64,000 nucleotides of DNA from Microdochium bolleyi (lineage: Eukaryota; Ascomycota; Sordariomycetes; Xylariales; Microdochiaceae), in assembly GCA_001566295.1 (NCBI GenBank), contig KQ964262.1, forward strand, positions 248,001 to 312,000, given 5' to 3'. Within the stretch, counting starts at the first letter, position 1. Each line of letters begins with the position of its first letter. The notes under the pieces are model-generated. The model searched no databases, was not told the DNA's origin, and saw only the letters and a list, made by a program, of their open reading frames with translations. Positions 34,285-45,773 of the stretch are shown piece after piece. The position numbers and the translations under genes were made by a program.

Positions 34285-35473
34285 TCAAAGAGCCACTACA
34301 ATACCCCAGAAAACAGTGACGCCAGCAGCCAGCAATCTCGCCGTGCCATCGAGCAGCCCAGCTCGTGCAGGCGGCGCGGCACCTGGTACACTCCCACTTC
34401 CACTTCCGCTGCCCGCCGTGGTGCCCTTTGTCGTTGTTGACACTGGGTCGTCGCCGAGACAAAATCCAGTCTGGCACGGAAAGGGGGCCGGCGCGAAGGT
34501 GGTCCAACCCGGGGGCAGGCCACCAGTTGGCGGCGGCGCGATCGTGGGCGCGGTGAAGCCCGGCGGCAGCGTGAACCCGCCGTCACTCGGAGGGGCAAGA
34601 GTAGGCTGTGTGGATGGCCGTCTCGTGGACGAGGTCGTCACTGTTTTTCCAGGCTCGTGGTCAGTCATCTTTCTTGCTCGGGTGGTCTACGCGCTTGCCT
34701 CGTCCACCGGTGACTTACATTGCCACGTCGTCCTGTACAGCGTCTCAGGCACCGAAGGGTTCGGCGGCACCGAGCAGCCCAGCCAGAAGACGGACGTGGG
34801 ACTGTCGGTAGCCCATTTAACGGTGTACGAGATGCAGGTGTTGCCTTGGCCACTGCGACATGAGGGTAAGAATTAGCTTGTTGGCATGAGGAACGGGTTC
34901 TTGCTGTTCTGCAACTCACCACGTCCCGCCTGCGCCTCCAGGGCCGAAGAACTCCGCGCCAGCACAGGCGGTAGCGTAAAGGCACTCTTTGAGAAGGAAA
35001 AGCAAGTCAGCGAGCCTTGTCCTAACTGCGCTTGACAACACTCGGGACGGGGCCCCTCAGAATGTGAAGCACCTACCTGGACCATTGCAGCAGCCACCAT
35101 AGCCTTCAATGGCAGTCGCAAACGTCAGTCCCGACGGGCATGATGCAGTGCCCCCTGTCCGGTTCCATGCTTTAGCCCGTGCTCTTTTCGTTACAGCTTC
35201 GTGATCCACACTGCGCGTCTATGACGCACGTGCTAGCAGCAACCTACAAGTACGCCCGGTTGGGTAGTAGCCGATGATGCTTGCCCCGATCGCCCTGAGA
35301 TCCGGTCCAGCGGTGATCAGTGCTGCTTCCTCCAAGGTCGGCGTTGGATCGGAAGCACCGATGTCGCGATGCACGGCGGTCAGTTGCGGGACGATGTCGG
35401 CATGGGCCGCGACGGAGGTGGTGAGCATGGCTGCGCTGGCGAGCAGCGGCAGCCGTCGGTAAGGCACCGGCAT
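34285..35473 (-). CDS. Cys-rich GPI-anchored surface protein
   Basis: A 286-residue model from five exons on the - strand: 35473-35248, 35154-35077, 34986-34920, 34852-34719 and 34640-34285. The signal peptide is LPLLASAAMLTTSVAAHA. A Cys-containing region follows, assembled over exons 2-4: SCPSGLTFATAIEGYGGCC, ECLYATACAGAEFFG, and CGQGNTCISYTVKW with a WLGC segment. Exon 5 is Pro/Thr/Gly-rich (ending before PCQTGFC) and then runs to a GPI-type tail (GTARLLAAGVTVFWGIVVAL). Splice choices were guided by keeping the Cys frame, with CTGAC branch before the last acceptor. Probably extracellular and wall-associated; no enzymatic motif is recognised. The open frame begins upstream with TTG, so ATG 35473 is preferred. 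Confidence 0.75.
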
Positions 35474-36979
35474 CGTCTGGTGGTGTTTCCTTGCCCTCAA
35501 GCTGACTGATTGGGTGAACAGATCTGAGGTGCCTGAGGGTGAGGCTTCGTCTCCGGTCGTACTAATATGTCAAGGGAGAGGTCGAGATCGTACGGGAAAA
35601 GCACGTCGTTGGCTGTGTGTGGCGCTGCAGCTGGCGCAGACCAAGACATTTAAACGGTCCCAAGGGCCGATCAAAGTGCAGATTCGGGCGTTCAGTGCAG
35701 GTGATTTAGTCGGGGGAGCTGAAAGAAAGACCCTGCTCTCCGACAGCGCTAGGCGGCGAGCGCTGTCCGATCACAGGGCTCCTCGCCAATGAGCATCGTC
35801 GAGGCTGTCTGAGATGCAACGGCGATCCCTGTTGCTCGATTATGCTTGTCGTTTAAGCTTAGGAACAATGCGCGCTGGACCGGCAAAATTGCCAGGCTCG
35901 GGCTAGTGCCGCATCTTTCAGCCACCGTGGAGTCGGGACATTTGCTGGCAGCCGGCGACTCGGCGTATGGTTGGGCCGAGCTGACGGTCTGAGACTTCGG
36001 CACGGGTAGGATCACTAGCTAGTGGCGATGATCCGATCATGGCTTCATGAATTTCCCGCCATTCATGGCCGTCGCGGGGCAATCGTCTATAGCGTATCAC
36101 TGCACCCAACGGCGTTCGGGAACAGAGTCCCCTTTCATCTTCACAAGAGGACTCGGTTCATCTGCATGCTTTCAATTTCCGTGGCTCTCTACAACAACGG
36201 TATCTGTCGCTAGGTTGTACTGGGAGGTAAATGTCCGATCGAAGTTGTAGGGTTGACATAGCGACAGCCTGGCATACAGGAACGGCGCGAAGATCGGGCT
36301 AGGGATACCTCACAAGGGCTATTGAGGTCTGCATCCCCTCCGCCATGACGCGGCCGTATAATCACCCGCTAGAGTCGCCCGTAGAAATGGTGTCAACTGG
36401 CATATGCCCTTTGTGCAAGGGTTATGACGTTAACGGAAGAGATGGACATGGGCACGATTCGAGATGAACGAATGTAGATGTGCAGGCAACAAATATTGTA
36501 TTGCTACTGTGCTATTTTCTGAGTCTGACATAAGGAGATTTCTTGGTGCAATGAATCTAGTTGGTGAATCGGTTCGTGGTTTCTCTTTTTCTTTTTCCTC
36601 TTTTCTCTCTCCATTTCCATATAGTTGTCCAGTGGTGCACGCCCAAGATGATTGAGAAGTTGCAGACATTCAGCTCGTTGTGCTTGCGCTACTAATCTCG
36701 CCGGAAGTCGTGCTACGATCTCATCATGTTGGATGTGCCTGGAAGTCTGTGCTTGTTGTTGATGTGATTAACTTGACTGTTGAAAGCCTATGCCAGTGTG
36801 CTGCACTGCTCCAATGACCGTTCATCTCCACAAGTTGTGAGCATCGGCTGCAGTCCTGTACTAGGGGCTCGGTCGAAGTACATGTTCGACATGGGAGCCC
36901 TGTCCGAGGACTGCATTGAGTGCCGATGAACACACCAATGTGTAGAATCTGTGGTCACTCAGTGCATAGCTAGCACTGG
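35474..36979. other. 1.5-kb intergenic
   Basis: Promoter side of the GPI protein and 3' side of the orphan gene. It contains a pyrimidine-rich stretch near 36585-36620; no gene is seen. Confidence 0.5.
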
Positions 36980-37744
36980 TCAGGCGTCCGACGTGGTGGG
37001 CAGACGGGGCTCGTCATTGTCTGCGCAGCTTGTGGACGGTTGCAGCACTAGGATGTGCCGGCTGTTGTCACGCGCTGTACGGTCTGTGATTCGCTCCATC
37101 TGCTTGCGCGCTGTGGTTGCTGCACTGTCGTACGGGCTGTCGGACGTGACCGGAGGTATCGCGAGGATACTCTGACTGGAGAGGAAGGACGTGTTAGTGG
37201 GTCATCCTTATTCCTAGGATCTCTCGGGCAGAACTTACTCATTGAACAATTGCCCATCGCTGTTGTGCGGCTTTCCACGCACGGCATCAACAAGCCAGTT
37301 GTCTTTGTCGTTGATGACAGTGGATGACTGGCGAGGTTGTCGCAAGGCGGTGATATGGTATGGATCGGAGGGTGCGGATGAGGTTGAGGAAGAGAACGAA
37401 CGATCCAACAAGGATTCTAGCTCGTTGCCAAGGAATCTCTCGATGTCTTCGTGTTTCGTCATCTCGGGACGCAGGGTCCGTTCGTGTGCTACTGCAGAGG
37501 AGGTGAAGCCTCGCAGCAACATGTCGTAAGATTCATGAATCAGGTCGTCAAAAAGGTGGTGGTTGTCGTGATTGTGCTGGTTGATCATGCCCAGTCCTGG
37601 AGTCAGGACCTGTAGTGAAAGCAGCAGGAGGACGAGCAGAAGACCAGACCAGGTGCGGCCGCTATTGCTGCTGCCCCTGGCGGTGGTCTTCATGCTCTTG
37701 CCGAGCGGTGGTCCTCCTGCTCCCATGATTGCGAGGGACACCAT
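36980..37744 (-). CDS. orphan secreted or membrane-anchored protein
   Basis: A 233-residue model from exons 37744-37239 and 37175-36980, separated by a 63-nt intron with GTAAGT donor, ACTAAC branch and CTCCAG acceptor. Extending past the intron is supported because exon 1 alone would stop right at the donor. One hydrophobic segment (WSGLLLVLLLLSLQVL, about residues 32-48) is either a signal peptide, more standard if translation starts at the MKTT Met (37693), or a signal anchor. The rest is hydrophilic with His-rich and acidic parts and only one Cys near the end. No family is recognised. A TATA-like box at 37884 supports the first ATG. Confidence 0.55.
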
Positions 37745-37883
37745 GGCAGGCTACATGTTGTGGGGACGGGTTGGGACACTGGTGACGGTTGTCTACCAGG
37801 CCTCCCGTTTTGATGGCTGAGTGGGATGATCCGAGGATAGAAAGGAAAGAAAACTCCCAAGAGCTCGGCAGAACAACAGCTGT

Positions 37884-37889
37884 CTTATA
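37884..37889 (-). promoter_or_regulatory. TATA-like box of the orphan secreted gene
   Basis: TATAAG on the - strand, 140 nt before ATG 37744. Confidence 0.4.
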
Positions 37890-38786
37890 CATGCGCGCAC
37901 CCGACCCTTGACCTGTCAGCGGATGAACTGGAGGGACGGCACGAGGGGACGAGGTTGGGGTTGGGCTTGCGGGTCAACGCGGTCAGGGGTCGTTGGGCTC
38001 ACCGCCGGACTCAAAGTCAAGGGTCGCCATTGGCTTCAGCACCACTGTCTGCAGCATCCTCGGCCCCAGCCGGCCTCAGAAGGAAGGCCACGTCGGTGTA
38101 GAGGTGGATCCTCATGCATCGGACCTGTCTGCAGAGCGCACGGGGAACTTTGATGATAACAGTCATGCAGCCGCTATCATTGTCTGTTCGTCTCCGGAGA
38201 AGTGGACATCACGAGACTCCTGAGTCTGGAGCACGAATCGTAGCCCCACTCAAGTCGTACATGGCATGATCGTCTAATCTCGGAGGTGAGGCGGGTATGC
38301 TTGAGGGCTGGTGGCAAGGCTGCACCACCTTGACGACTCAGTGTCTGGGCACCTCGTTGCGTGTGATTGCGTGGGTAGTCAGCATTTAGGCAGTGAGCAC
38401 TGCATGGGACACAACTCAAACTCGTGCAGGAATGCGAGAGAGGCTGGGTCATGTTTGGTCAGTACGGCATCGAGCTTTTTAAATCACTAACGTCCAAGGC
38501 AACACCTTGTACATTGTCATTCTTAGAGGTGGACGAGACCAATCAAGCCCACAACAGGGGTGCACGCATCGGCAGAGTTAGCACGCGGATCGCAGCCTGA
38601 ACACATTCTTGGTGGAAAGAACTTTCCAGAACTGCTACATCTGGTGGCACCTGAACCGTCGCCGGACTTGAGCCTTGACGTCCCTTCACCTCTCTGAGAC
38701 TCGTACACGCAATCAGGCTTAGTTGAAAAGTAGATTAGTCCCACAGCCGACGGCTGAATTATCTTGGAACGCAAAATCGAGTATAT

Positions 38787-38793
38787 TATAAAA
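38787..38793 (+). promoter_or_regulatory. isolated TATA box with nine-codon frame
   Basis: TATAAAA followed by GGG is the best TATA match in the window. The first ATG (38844) opens only MAGDLRTSS before a stop at 38871-38873. No larger frame or credible splice donor follows, so it may drive a non-coding transcript, mark a lost gene or be coincidental. Confidence 0.3.
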
Positions 38794-40159
38794 GGGCTGT
38801 GGCCCTCTCAGGACAAATCCGTGCGCAGCTATCTCCCATCACAATGGCAGGCGATTTGCGAACTAGCTCCTGACGTGATGAAGATACCGCTCAAAGCAGC
38901 CCAGACAGCCCGCTTGAAGTATGCTCACAAATACGGTTTCTAGATAAAGACCCATTCGTGACCGATCCACCACAGTAACAACCCCAAGTGCCACAAGTTG
39001 ATCTGCATTGCACAACTGACCAGATTAAGGCATAATTACCCAGAAAGCATTTGATCAGAGCTTGTAAAGATCTCCAGATGCTTTGCATGGGAGCGCGCCT
39101 GTTCCATCATGCTACCTCAGTTGTCGTCCTGTAGATGGGAACTGGAATGTTGGGCAAAAATTGGGGAATTGGTGATGGAGATTCGTCAGTACCCGGGGGC
39201 TTGACTTCACTTGATGTCTTGTCTGCGCCATCTGCCTTGCTAGATGATGTGTTGCTACTTCAGGCGTGTGATTTTGCTCGATATTCAGCTGTGCTCACCA
39301 CGTGTAAGCTGGGTCAATAGCTCAAATACAGATCTTACAGCGATGGGGATCTGTACAATGTTCGTCTCAATTACATTCTAGTGGCCTATGTCCAATGGAG
39401 CAATTTATCTAGACCCAAAAACCTAGAAATCCAGAAATCCAGGGGGTGCAGAAATCCTGAAGTTCAGAGGTGCAGTTGTCATGGTGTTCAAACATCAGAG
39501 CGATACAATGTGCATTGTGGGGGGAACCGCCAATCAAGCTGAGAAAGAAGAAGAAGAACAAAGATAACGGCAAAGATAAGGTGAAGCAAACCTTGGGGAG
39601 CTCCGCAATGTATCGACGATACAACGGTTTGCAGTACCCTATGTAGCTGATTCTCCAACCGGCTTGCAAGATATGCCAGCCCTCCTTCTCGGCAAGCTGG
39701 CGCCGATGCCGGGATCTTCCCGACAAGGCACAAGCAGCCGACTTCGGCAACTCGTCGACTTGCCGGATAGTGTGCTTGGCGCGATTTGGAGCACCCCAGG
39801 AAATTCCGGGGTCAGCTTGCCGATGACGTCCCCACTGAGGGCAGCATTACTCCACCCCGTCTCGAGTCAAGATAACAGACGAGGTGAAGGATTAGCCCTG
39901 GCTGGGGTGACCAACACCCCCTCGACAACCACAAGGCCGTGCTCATTCGCTTCTCTGCTACACCATGGATGTCGTGGCTGCCAGAGCCTATTACTTCACG
40001 AATACTTAAGCACCCACATGATCCACGCTCCAATCTCCACCAGCCCGAGCCCCTGGGACCACCAACTCCAACGCCGCCTCTTGAGTCCCGGGTCATACAG
40101 GGGAAAACTTTGATTCTTCTTGCTTTCACACCTGGAGGAACAACGGCACGGCTCGCACA

Positions 40160-41764
40160 ATGGCCATCGTAAGGAACGACGATGTCGACTTGGCACGTGG
40201 TACCTCCGACGACCTCAAGAAGGCCGAGCAAGGGGCCACGACGGCCGCCGCTGGCGACAGCACCGACATCGTGATCGACGAGGCCGCCGAAAAGGCACTC
40301 ATTCGAAAGCTCGACCGCTGGATCATCCCGCCTGTCATGCTGCTTTATCTCTTTTCCTTCCTGGACCGCGTCAACATCGGCAACGCCCGCCTCTACCACA
40401 TGGAGTCGGATCTCGGCCTCGTTGGCAACCAGTATCAGCTGGCCGTATCTGTTCTCTTCGTAACCTACATCCTTAGCGAGCTCCCGAGCAACCTGGTGAT
40501 CAAGAAGTTTACTCCATCGCGGTGGCTTGCCTTCATCACCGTGAGCTGGGGCCTGGTTGCGACCCTGACAGGCCTCGTGCAAAACTTTGCCGGCCTCGTG
40601 GCCTGCCGCATCATCCTCGGCGCACTCGAAGGGGGCCTGTTCCCCGGGCTCACCATCTACCTGACCATGTTTTACACGAAGCGCGAGTACGGCCTGCGGA
40701 TCGGGTACCTGTTCGTGTCGGCGGCCATCGCAGGCAGCATGGGCGGTCTGCTGGCCTACGCGATTGGCTTCATGGAGGGCATCGCAGGCATGAATGGCTG
40801 GCGCTGGATCATGATCATCGAGGGCATTCCGACCGTCTTCCTCGGCATCGCGATCTGGTGGTGGCTCGCCGACGACCCGGACTCGGCGTACTACCTGACC
40901 CCCGCGGAGCGCGCCCTCATCGACGCCCGCATGCGCCGGCAGGTCGGGCGCACGCGCGACGGCGACCTGATGCACAAGGCCGACGTGTACGCGGGGCTCA
41001 AGGACGTCAAGATCTGGCTCTTCTGCGTGGGCCAGTTTGGCGGCGACGTCATTCTGTACGGCTACTCGACCTTCCTGCCCACCATCATCCGCGGGCTCGG
41101 CAACTGGTCCACCGCGCAGGTCCAGGCCCTCACGATCCCCTGCTACGCCCTGGGCGCCGTCACGTACCTCATCGTCGCGTGGCTGTCGGACCGCACGCAG
41201 CGCCGCGCCGCGTTCGTCGTCGGCGCGGGCCTCGTGTGCACGCTGGGCTACGCCGTCCTCGTCAGCCCCGCGCCGGGCAACGTCAAGTACTTTGGCTGCT
41301 TCCTGGCCGCCATGGGCCTGTACGTGGTCGTGGGCATCCCGCTCGCCTGGCTGCCGAGCAACAACCCGCGGTACGGCAAGAGAACTGTGGCCACGGGCTT
41401 GCAGCTCACCATCGGCAACGCCGCAGGCGTGCCCGCGCCATTCGTAAGTTGTCTTTTACCTCACAGATTTGAATCCCCACCTCCCTCCCACTCGCTTTGT
41501 TGTAAGCAACCTGCTGACGTGGCCTCAACCCCGAAACAGCTCTATCAGACCAACGAGGCCCCGCAGTTCATCAAGGGCCACGCCGTCTCCATGGCCTTTG
41601 TCGCCATGTCGACGCTCATCTACATCGCCTTCTGGCTGTGGTTCCGGCGGCAGAATGCGCGCCGCGACGCCGGCAAGGTCGACAAGCGCGTGCAGGGGAA
41701 TCTCACCGAGGCTCAGATCGAAGAGCTCGGCGAGTACAACCCGCGCTTCCGGTACACTTACTAA
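40160..41764 (+). CDS. MFS transporter, ACS family
   Basis: A 502-residue protein from exons 40160-41443 and 41540-41764. The 96-nt intron (GTAAGT donor, CTGAC branch) contains no in-frame stop; removing it restores the continuous family sequence PAPF-LYQTNEAP. The signature LDRVNIGNARL follows TM1, and IIRGLGNWSTAQVQALTIP opens the second half; twelve helices can be traced. The C-terminus YNPRFRYTY is the family type. Members import carboxylates, allantoate, nicotinate and similar anions at the plasma membrane. Its neighbours are a Zn2Cys6 regulator (tail-to-tail) and 5-oxoprolinase, so 5-oxoproline or a related anion is a reasonable but untested substrate guess. Confidence 0.92.
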   Translation: MAIVRNDDVDLARGTSDDLKKAEQGATTAAAGDSTDIVIDEAAEKALIRKLDRWIIPPVMLLYLFSFLDRVNIGNARLYHMESDLGLVGNQYQLAVSVLFVTYILSELPSNLVIKKFTPSRWLAFITVSWGLVATLTGLVQNFAGLVACRIILGALEGGLFPGLTIYLTMFYTKREYGLRIGYLFVSAAIAGSMGGLLAYAIGFMEGIAGMNGWRWIMIIEGIPTVFLGIAIWWWLADDPDSAYYLTPAERALIDARMRRQVGRTRDGDLMHKADVYAGLKDVKIWLFCVGQFGGDVILYGYSTFLPTIIRGLGNWSTAQVQALTIPCYALGAVTYLIVAWLSDRTQRRAAFVVGAGLVCTLGYAVLVSPAPGNVKYFGCFLAAMGLYVVVGIPLAWLPSNNPRYGKRTVATGLQLTIGNAAGVPAPFVSCLLPHRFESPPPSHSLCCKQPADVASTPKQLYQTNEAPQFIKGHAVSMAFVAMSTLIYIAFWLWFRRQNARRDAGKVDKRVQGNLTEAQIEELGEYNPRFRYTY

Positions 41765-42382
41765 AGTTTGCCTGACTCGTTGGTTATGTGTGCTGCGGCG
41801 GCATCTGGGGTCAGGCGATTGAGGCCAGCGGTTGATTGAGACGTGGCTGTCCAGGAGAAGCAAATGGGAAAGGGAATACAGGCGGAAGATTGTACGTCTG
41901 TCGTGTTAACGGGTGCGGTATTTGACGAGGAGAAGGGACGAGACCAGGCGAGGTGAGCCTGGGATAGTTTTAGTGATAATGGGAATGCAACCCTTGTTTA
42001 TGCGCCTTTCTCTGGCTGGTAGAGAATGTGGTTTTATTTTCCGACGTGGAACGGTCCACACTTTGCTTTTTCAAATCGCCAAACTTTTCATTGTGATGGA
42101 ACAATACAAACCGAACATAATCACTGTTGTTTCACCACGCCCCCAACTCTTCGCATTTGTCCTAATGCGTAACATGTTCGCACACACAAGGGTGATCGAG
42201 TTAATTCGGTTTATCAGATATCGGTGTGCATACCTTCAACCAACGCAGAGGAACACAATCCCCAAACTCCAAGAAACTACACGAAGCTCGCACAAACTCC
42301 CGGGTATCGCAAGGTAAAGGGTGCTGCGTAAGATGCACCAAAAGTGGAATGTCACATCCGTAACCGCAACGGGAATCCAAAA
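41765..42382. other. convergent intergenic
   Basis: Tail-to-tail spacer between the transporter and the regulator. It is AT-richer than its flanks and holds no gene. Confidence 0.55.
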
Positions 42383-44885
42383 TCAGAATGAAAAATGCAT
42401 ATCCATCTCAGACGCAAATTGCCCACGCACCCCACTTCCACCACCGCTACCACCATCATCCGTAAAGAACAGGTCACAGCCCTCTAACCCTGCCCACGGC
42501 ATCCGCGGCGCCTCGTCGAGGAAGCTGCCTATGAGGGGATCGCCAAGGATGTCGTTGGTTGTGCTGAACCAGTCCAGGGATGTGTGCTCGTTGCTGTTGC
42601 GGTGCGTCCTCAGTTCATTGTTGCTGGCACGATCGGAGTGTGGCCGGTCTGGTCCGGGAGTGTTCGCCATGGGGGCGGAAGACAAGGATGACAGCGAGCT
42701 AGCCGCGGCCATAGTGTCGGAGAGCACTTGATCATTGTGTGCTCCTCTGGGAAGAGGTGACAACGGGCCAAGGCCGTCCTGTTGTTGACTTTGCTGCTGC
42801 GGGCGTCTCGGGCTCTGCGAAGAATGCTCAGGCCTCGCCTGTGCCTGCAGCCTGGTTCTGAGGCTAAAGACTCGATCCTGAACTTGTGAGAGCCTGTCGC
42901 AAAAGTCCACAGCTGGTATGTTTCCATCCTTCTTGATGGATCGCAGGATGCTGAGGAGCGTCTCTAGCGCGTCCGAGGTCGCGGCGGCAGGCTTCATGAC
43001 CGCCGAGATCACGAGGATGAGGGCAGCCGAAAAGATGTGGTGGGCATCCCAGTAACCGTAGCTCGCAATAGCTCCGTCGAGGAAGAGGCTCTCGACGATG
43101 CGGCTCGACGAGCGGGCAGCGTTGACACAGCTTTCTGCGAGAGCAAGGGTGATGGGAGAAAAGTTCGGCTGTCGGCGCGGCATAGTAGGCTTTTGTTGAG
43201 CGGGAACTTGCCGCTCTTGCGCGCGACTTGGTTTGCGGCCCAGCTGGAACTGGGTCTTGAAAAGATGTAGGAGAACAGGTCGAGTGGTTTGAATAATGCA
43301 CTGGTTGTAGGCAAGGTGGAGGCTTGCTACGGGCCGGGGCGTACCTCTTTCCTGGACTCTTAGGCTTTTTGGCAGCTCATCATACCAACACCGGAGCTGC
43401 TTGAGGATTCTATGTACTCCCCTGATGCAGAGTCCTTTGCGACTATTCGGCACGCCGTACACGTCCGTTACTGTGCGGAAGAGGTGAGCAACGGGCCGTG
43501 ATGAACATCATATCGCCATAAGGAAGGGGGCATTCGGGCTTACAAATGTTTCCAATAATCCGCCCCAGCTTCGTATTGACTGTCAGGGGTTCCGGATCCA
43601 GAAATTCTGCCTTCTCCTCTTCGGTCAACCCGTCCATGCTGGGCATCTCGACATCGATGTCCTCATCACGGATGCTGACAGGCTGACCTAGTTTTGAGGC
43701 AGAGAAGCGATCGAAGAAGTACAGCACCCACCATGCGCGTCTTCTACTCTCCCTCTCTACTGGTGTTAAAGTGCTGGTGCTGGTTGCGGCACGATGCATC
43801 CCCATGCTCATGGCAAGCCGCACGGCAGCGCCGCTGTAATGATACGCCGTCCGCACCCGGCCGAAGATGTTTGAAGCCCAGCCCTACATTGCCAGTGTCA
43901 GCCTTCACGCTGTTGGACTGGACTGCAGCCTGGGCACTCTTACCAGCAAGGTCAATATCTCGACATGCATCAGGCAGGGTTCCTCATAAATGTCGTTGTC
44001 CTGAAATGTGTCGACAGCGCGCTCATAGTATCTGGCGCCGGGAACAAGGCCATCGCTATCGACTCCCCTACGATTTGAGTAGATTTCGCCGAGGGCCATG
44101 AGAGCCCAAAACTTGCAGAGCCATAGGCTACTTGGAGTCATCTCGCGCCGGTAAACGGCATCCATCTCCTTCATGAAGGTCACTTCAAGGAATAAAGGAT
44201 GGTAGTTGCCGATGAAGCGCCTCGCGACATTCAGTAATAGCTTTGCATGCATGCGTTCGGGGAAAGGCTCGTCCGCGTTGCTCGAGGTTCGGTGCGAGCC
44301 GTCAAGCCGGTGGTAATTCGAGAAGCCTGCCTTCGCAGGTGTGTATGTGTCGTCAAAGCACTGTAACAGACGATCGCTAAAGGCAGAGCAAGACGCTTCC
44401 CCGATGAAGTCGGAGTCCGCAACGGGCAGTACTTGCCTGTCAGCGGGACCGCTGGGGTGAGAGTCAAAGAGAGGGTTGAGCATGTTGGACTCCTCGTGCG
44501 ACAGAGGCAGTTCGTCGTCCGGGTTGCCGCTGCTTCCCGCCTGCTGGGCCGTATCTGGCGTAGGAAGCTGCGTGGCGGATGCCTGCGGGTTCTTGTGTGC
44601 GCTGGCATGCTCGCGGAAGCGTCTGCTGTCGGCTTCGAGCCTGCGCAGATATGCCTCGGAAACGGGGATCTTGCGCTCCTTGGGCGGATACTTGCATTCT
44701 GTGGCACGACCGGTGGAGATACAAGCCTGACAAGGCTGGTCGCCTGAGCATCGTGTCTTGTTCTTATGACATGAGTGGCAGCTGTAGTAGTGTGGGCACG
44801 AGCACAAGGTCAGCCCAAGCGTCGTATTCCAGCTCACGAGCACTTACGCTGCCAGCAGCCGCCGTGGTCTCTGTGGACTGGCCAT
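42383..44885 (-). CDS. Zn2Cys6 transcription factor
   Basis: A 767-residue protein from exons 44885-44848, 44781-43944, 43883-43544 and 43470-42383. The 38-nt first exon encodes MASPQRPRRLLA and splices into CHSCHKNKTRC. The cluster is C-x2-C-x6-C-x5-C-x2-C-x8-C, ending TECKYP. A short linker (SEAYLRRLEADSRRFRE) precedes the fungal-specific regulatory domain (about residues 190-480, with RTAYHYSGAAVRLAMSMGMHR and RRAWWVLYFFDRFSASKLG). The C-terminal third is Gln/Ser-rich and acidic, fitting an activation region. It is divergent from 5-oxoprolinase and tail-to-tail with the ACS transporter, which makes it a likely local regulator (inference). Starting at the downstream Met would cut the zinc cluster off from its proper N-terminus. 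Confidence 0.92.
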
Positions 44886-45773
44886 GAGTGGCTGGTCGCA
44901 GTCGTGAACGGGCCCGTGATTGCGCGCATGTGCGGCCACGTGCGCTTCTACAGCATGGATTCGAGATCGGTCAAAGTCAAGAAGGGTGCGCAGACTCGGG
45001 AACTGTCTGATGCGCGAGTGCTGTTGCAGGATTGCAACTGGCCAGTCGTGGCTGCTATGGGATGGCCCGGTAATGGAGCAGTCCTCAGCTGCGCTCCTAG
45101 ACTCTGTCTCTACCCCAAGCCAGTCAGCCAGTGCCAGCGCAGGGGCGGAATCTGGGGATGCATACCATCAATGTCTTCTCACCTTCCACGACGCTGGAGC
45201 CAACAATGTGCGGGGTATTCGGATGTCCTGAGCCGGTTCGTACCAGCTCCTTGGGACATGGGGTGGATGCCGACCTGGGGAGGATGATGTCGCAAACGGC
45301 ATCTCTGACCACGCCGTCAGCAGGGTGTCGGACGGCGATCTCCTCTGTCGTCGTCACGGGCGAGGCCGACGATCAGGAGGCAGTTGCGAGCTTGGAGTCG
45401 GCTCGGGGCAGCCGATGCCGGCGGCTCCACCTGCTCTTGCCGACGGCTGGGGGTGGGGTCGCTATCGATAGCATCCATGAATGGCGATAACGGCTCTGGG
45501 GCCGGGCCTCTTTCGGCAAGTCCGCACTTGCCACCTGTCAGTCGCATGTCATGGTGGATCCCTCCTCTTCCGGCATCTCGATACTTGCCGGCACACTTCG
45601 TCATGGCACCCCAGGAGATGGCCTCTCGGCATGGGGGGACACCGGAGGCCGACACGCCAAACCTCAAGTGGAGCTATATCACTGAGCGTCACGGACCTTG
45701 ACTGTCCAGATCCTCACATCCCATCCGAGGCATCTCTCACATTTCACTCACCACCACAAACACGCCCGTGACC
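44886..45773. promoter_or_regulatory. 888-bp divergent promoter, regulator / 5-oxoprolinase
   Basis: It separates the ATG of the Zn2Cys6 gene (-) from that of 5-oxoprolinase (+). Two CGG/CCG inverted arrangements are seen: CGG-N5-CCG at 45514-45524, and CCGGCA-N10-TGCCGG at 45570-45591, about 180 bp before the oxoprolinase ATG. Both are shapes bound by Zn2Cys6 dimers, but short motifs of this type occur by chance. Open frames through the region have no motifs. Confidence 0.45.

Larger units (their letters stand above)
37745..40159. other. 2.4-kb intergenic
   Basis: Divergent promoter region between the orphan gene (-) and the MFS gene (+). It contains the TATA-like box at 37884 (-), a strong isolated TATA box at 38787 (+), short AGAAATCC repeats near 39425-39465 and a purine-rich run near 39540-39590. 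The 387-codon antisense frame over 39812-40975 is a shadow of the MFS gene. Confidence 0.5.

Noticed and set aside
39812..40975. 387-codon open frame on the - strand
   Set aside because: It lies antisense to the MFS gene and arises from GC-rich third positions; composition is Arg/His/Asp-heavy without domains.
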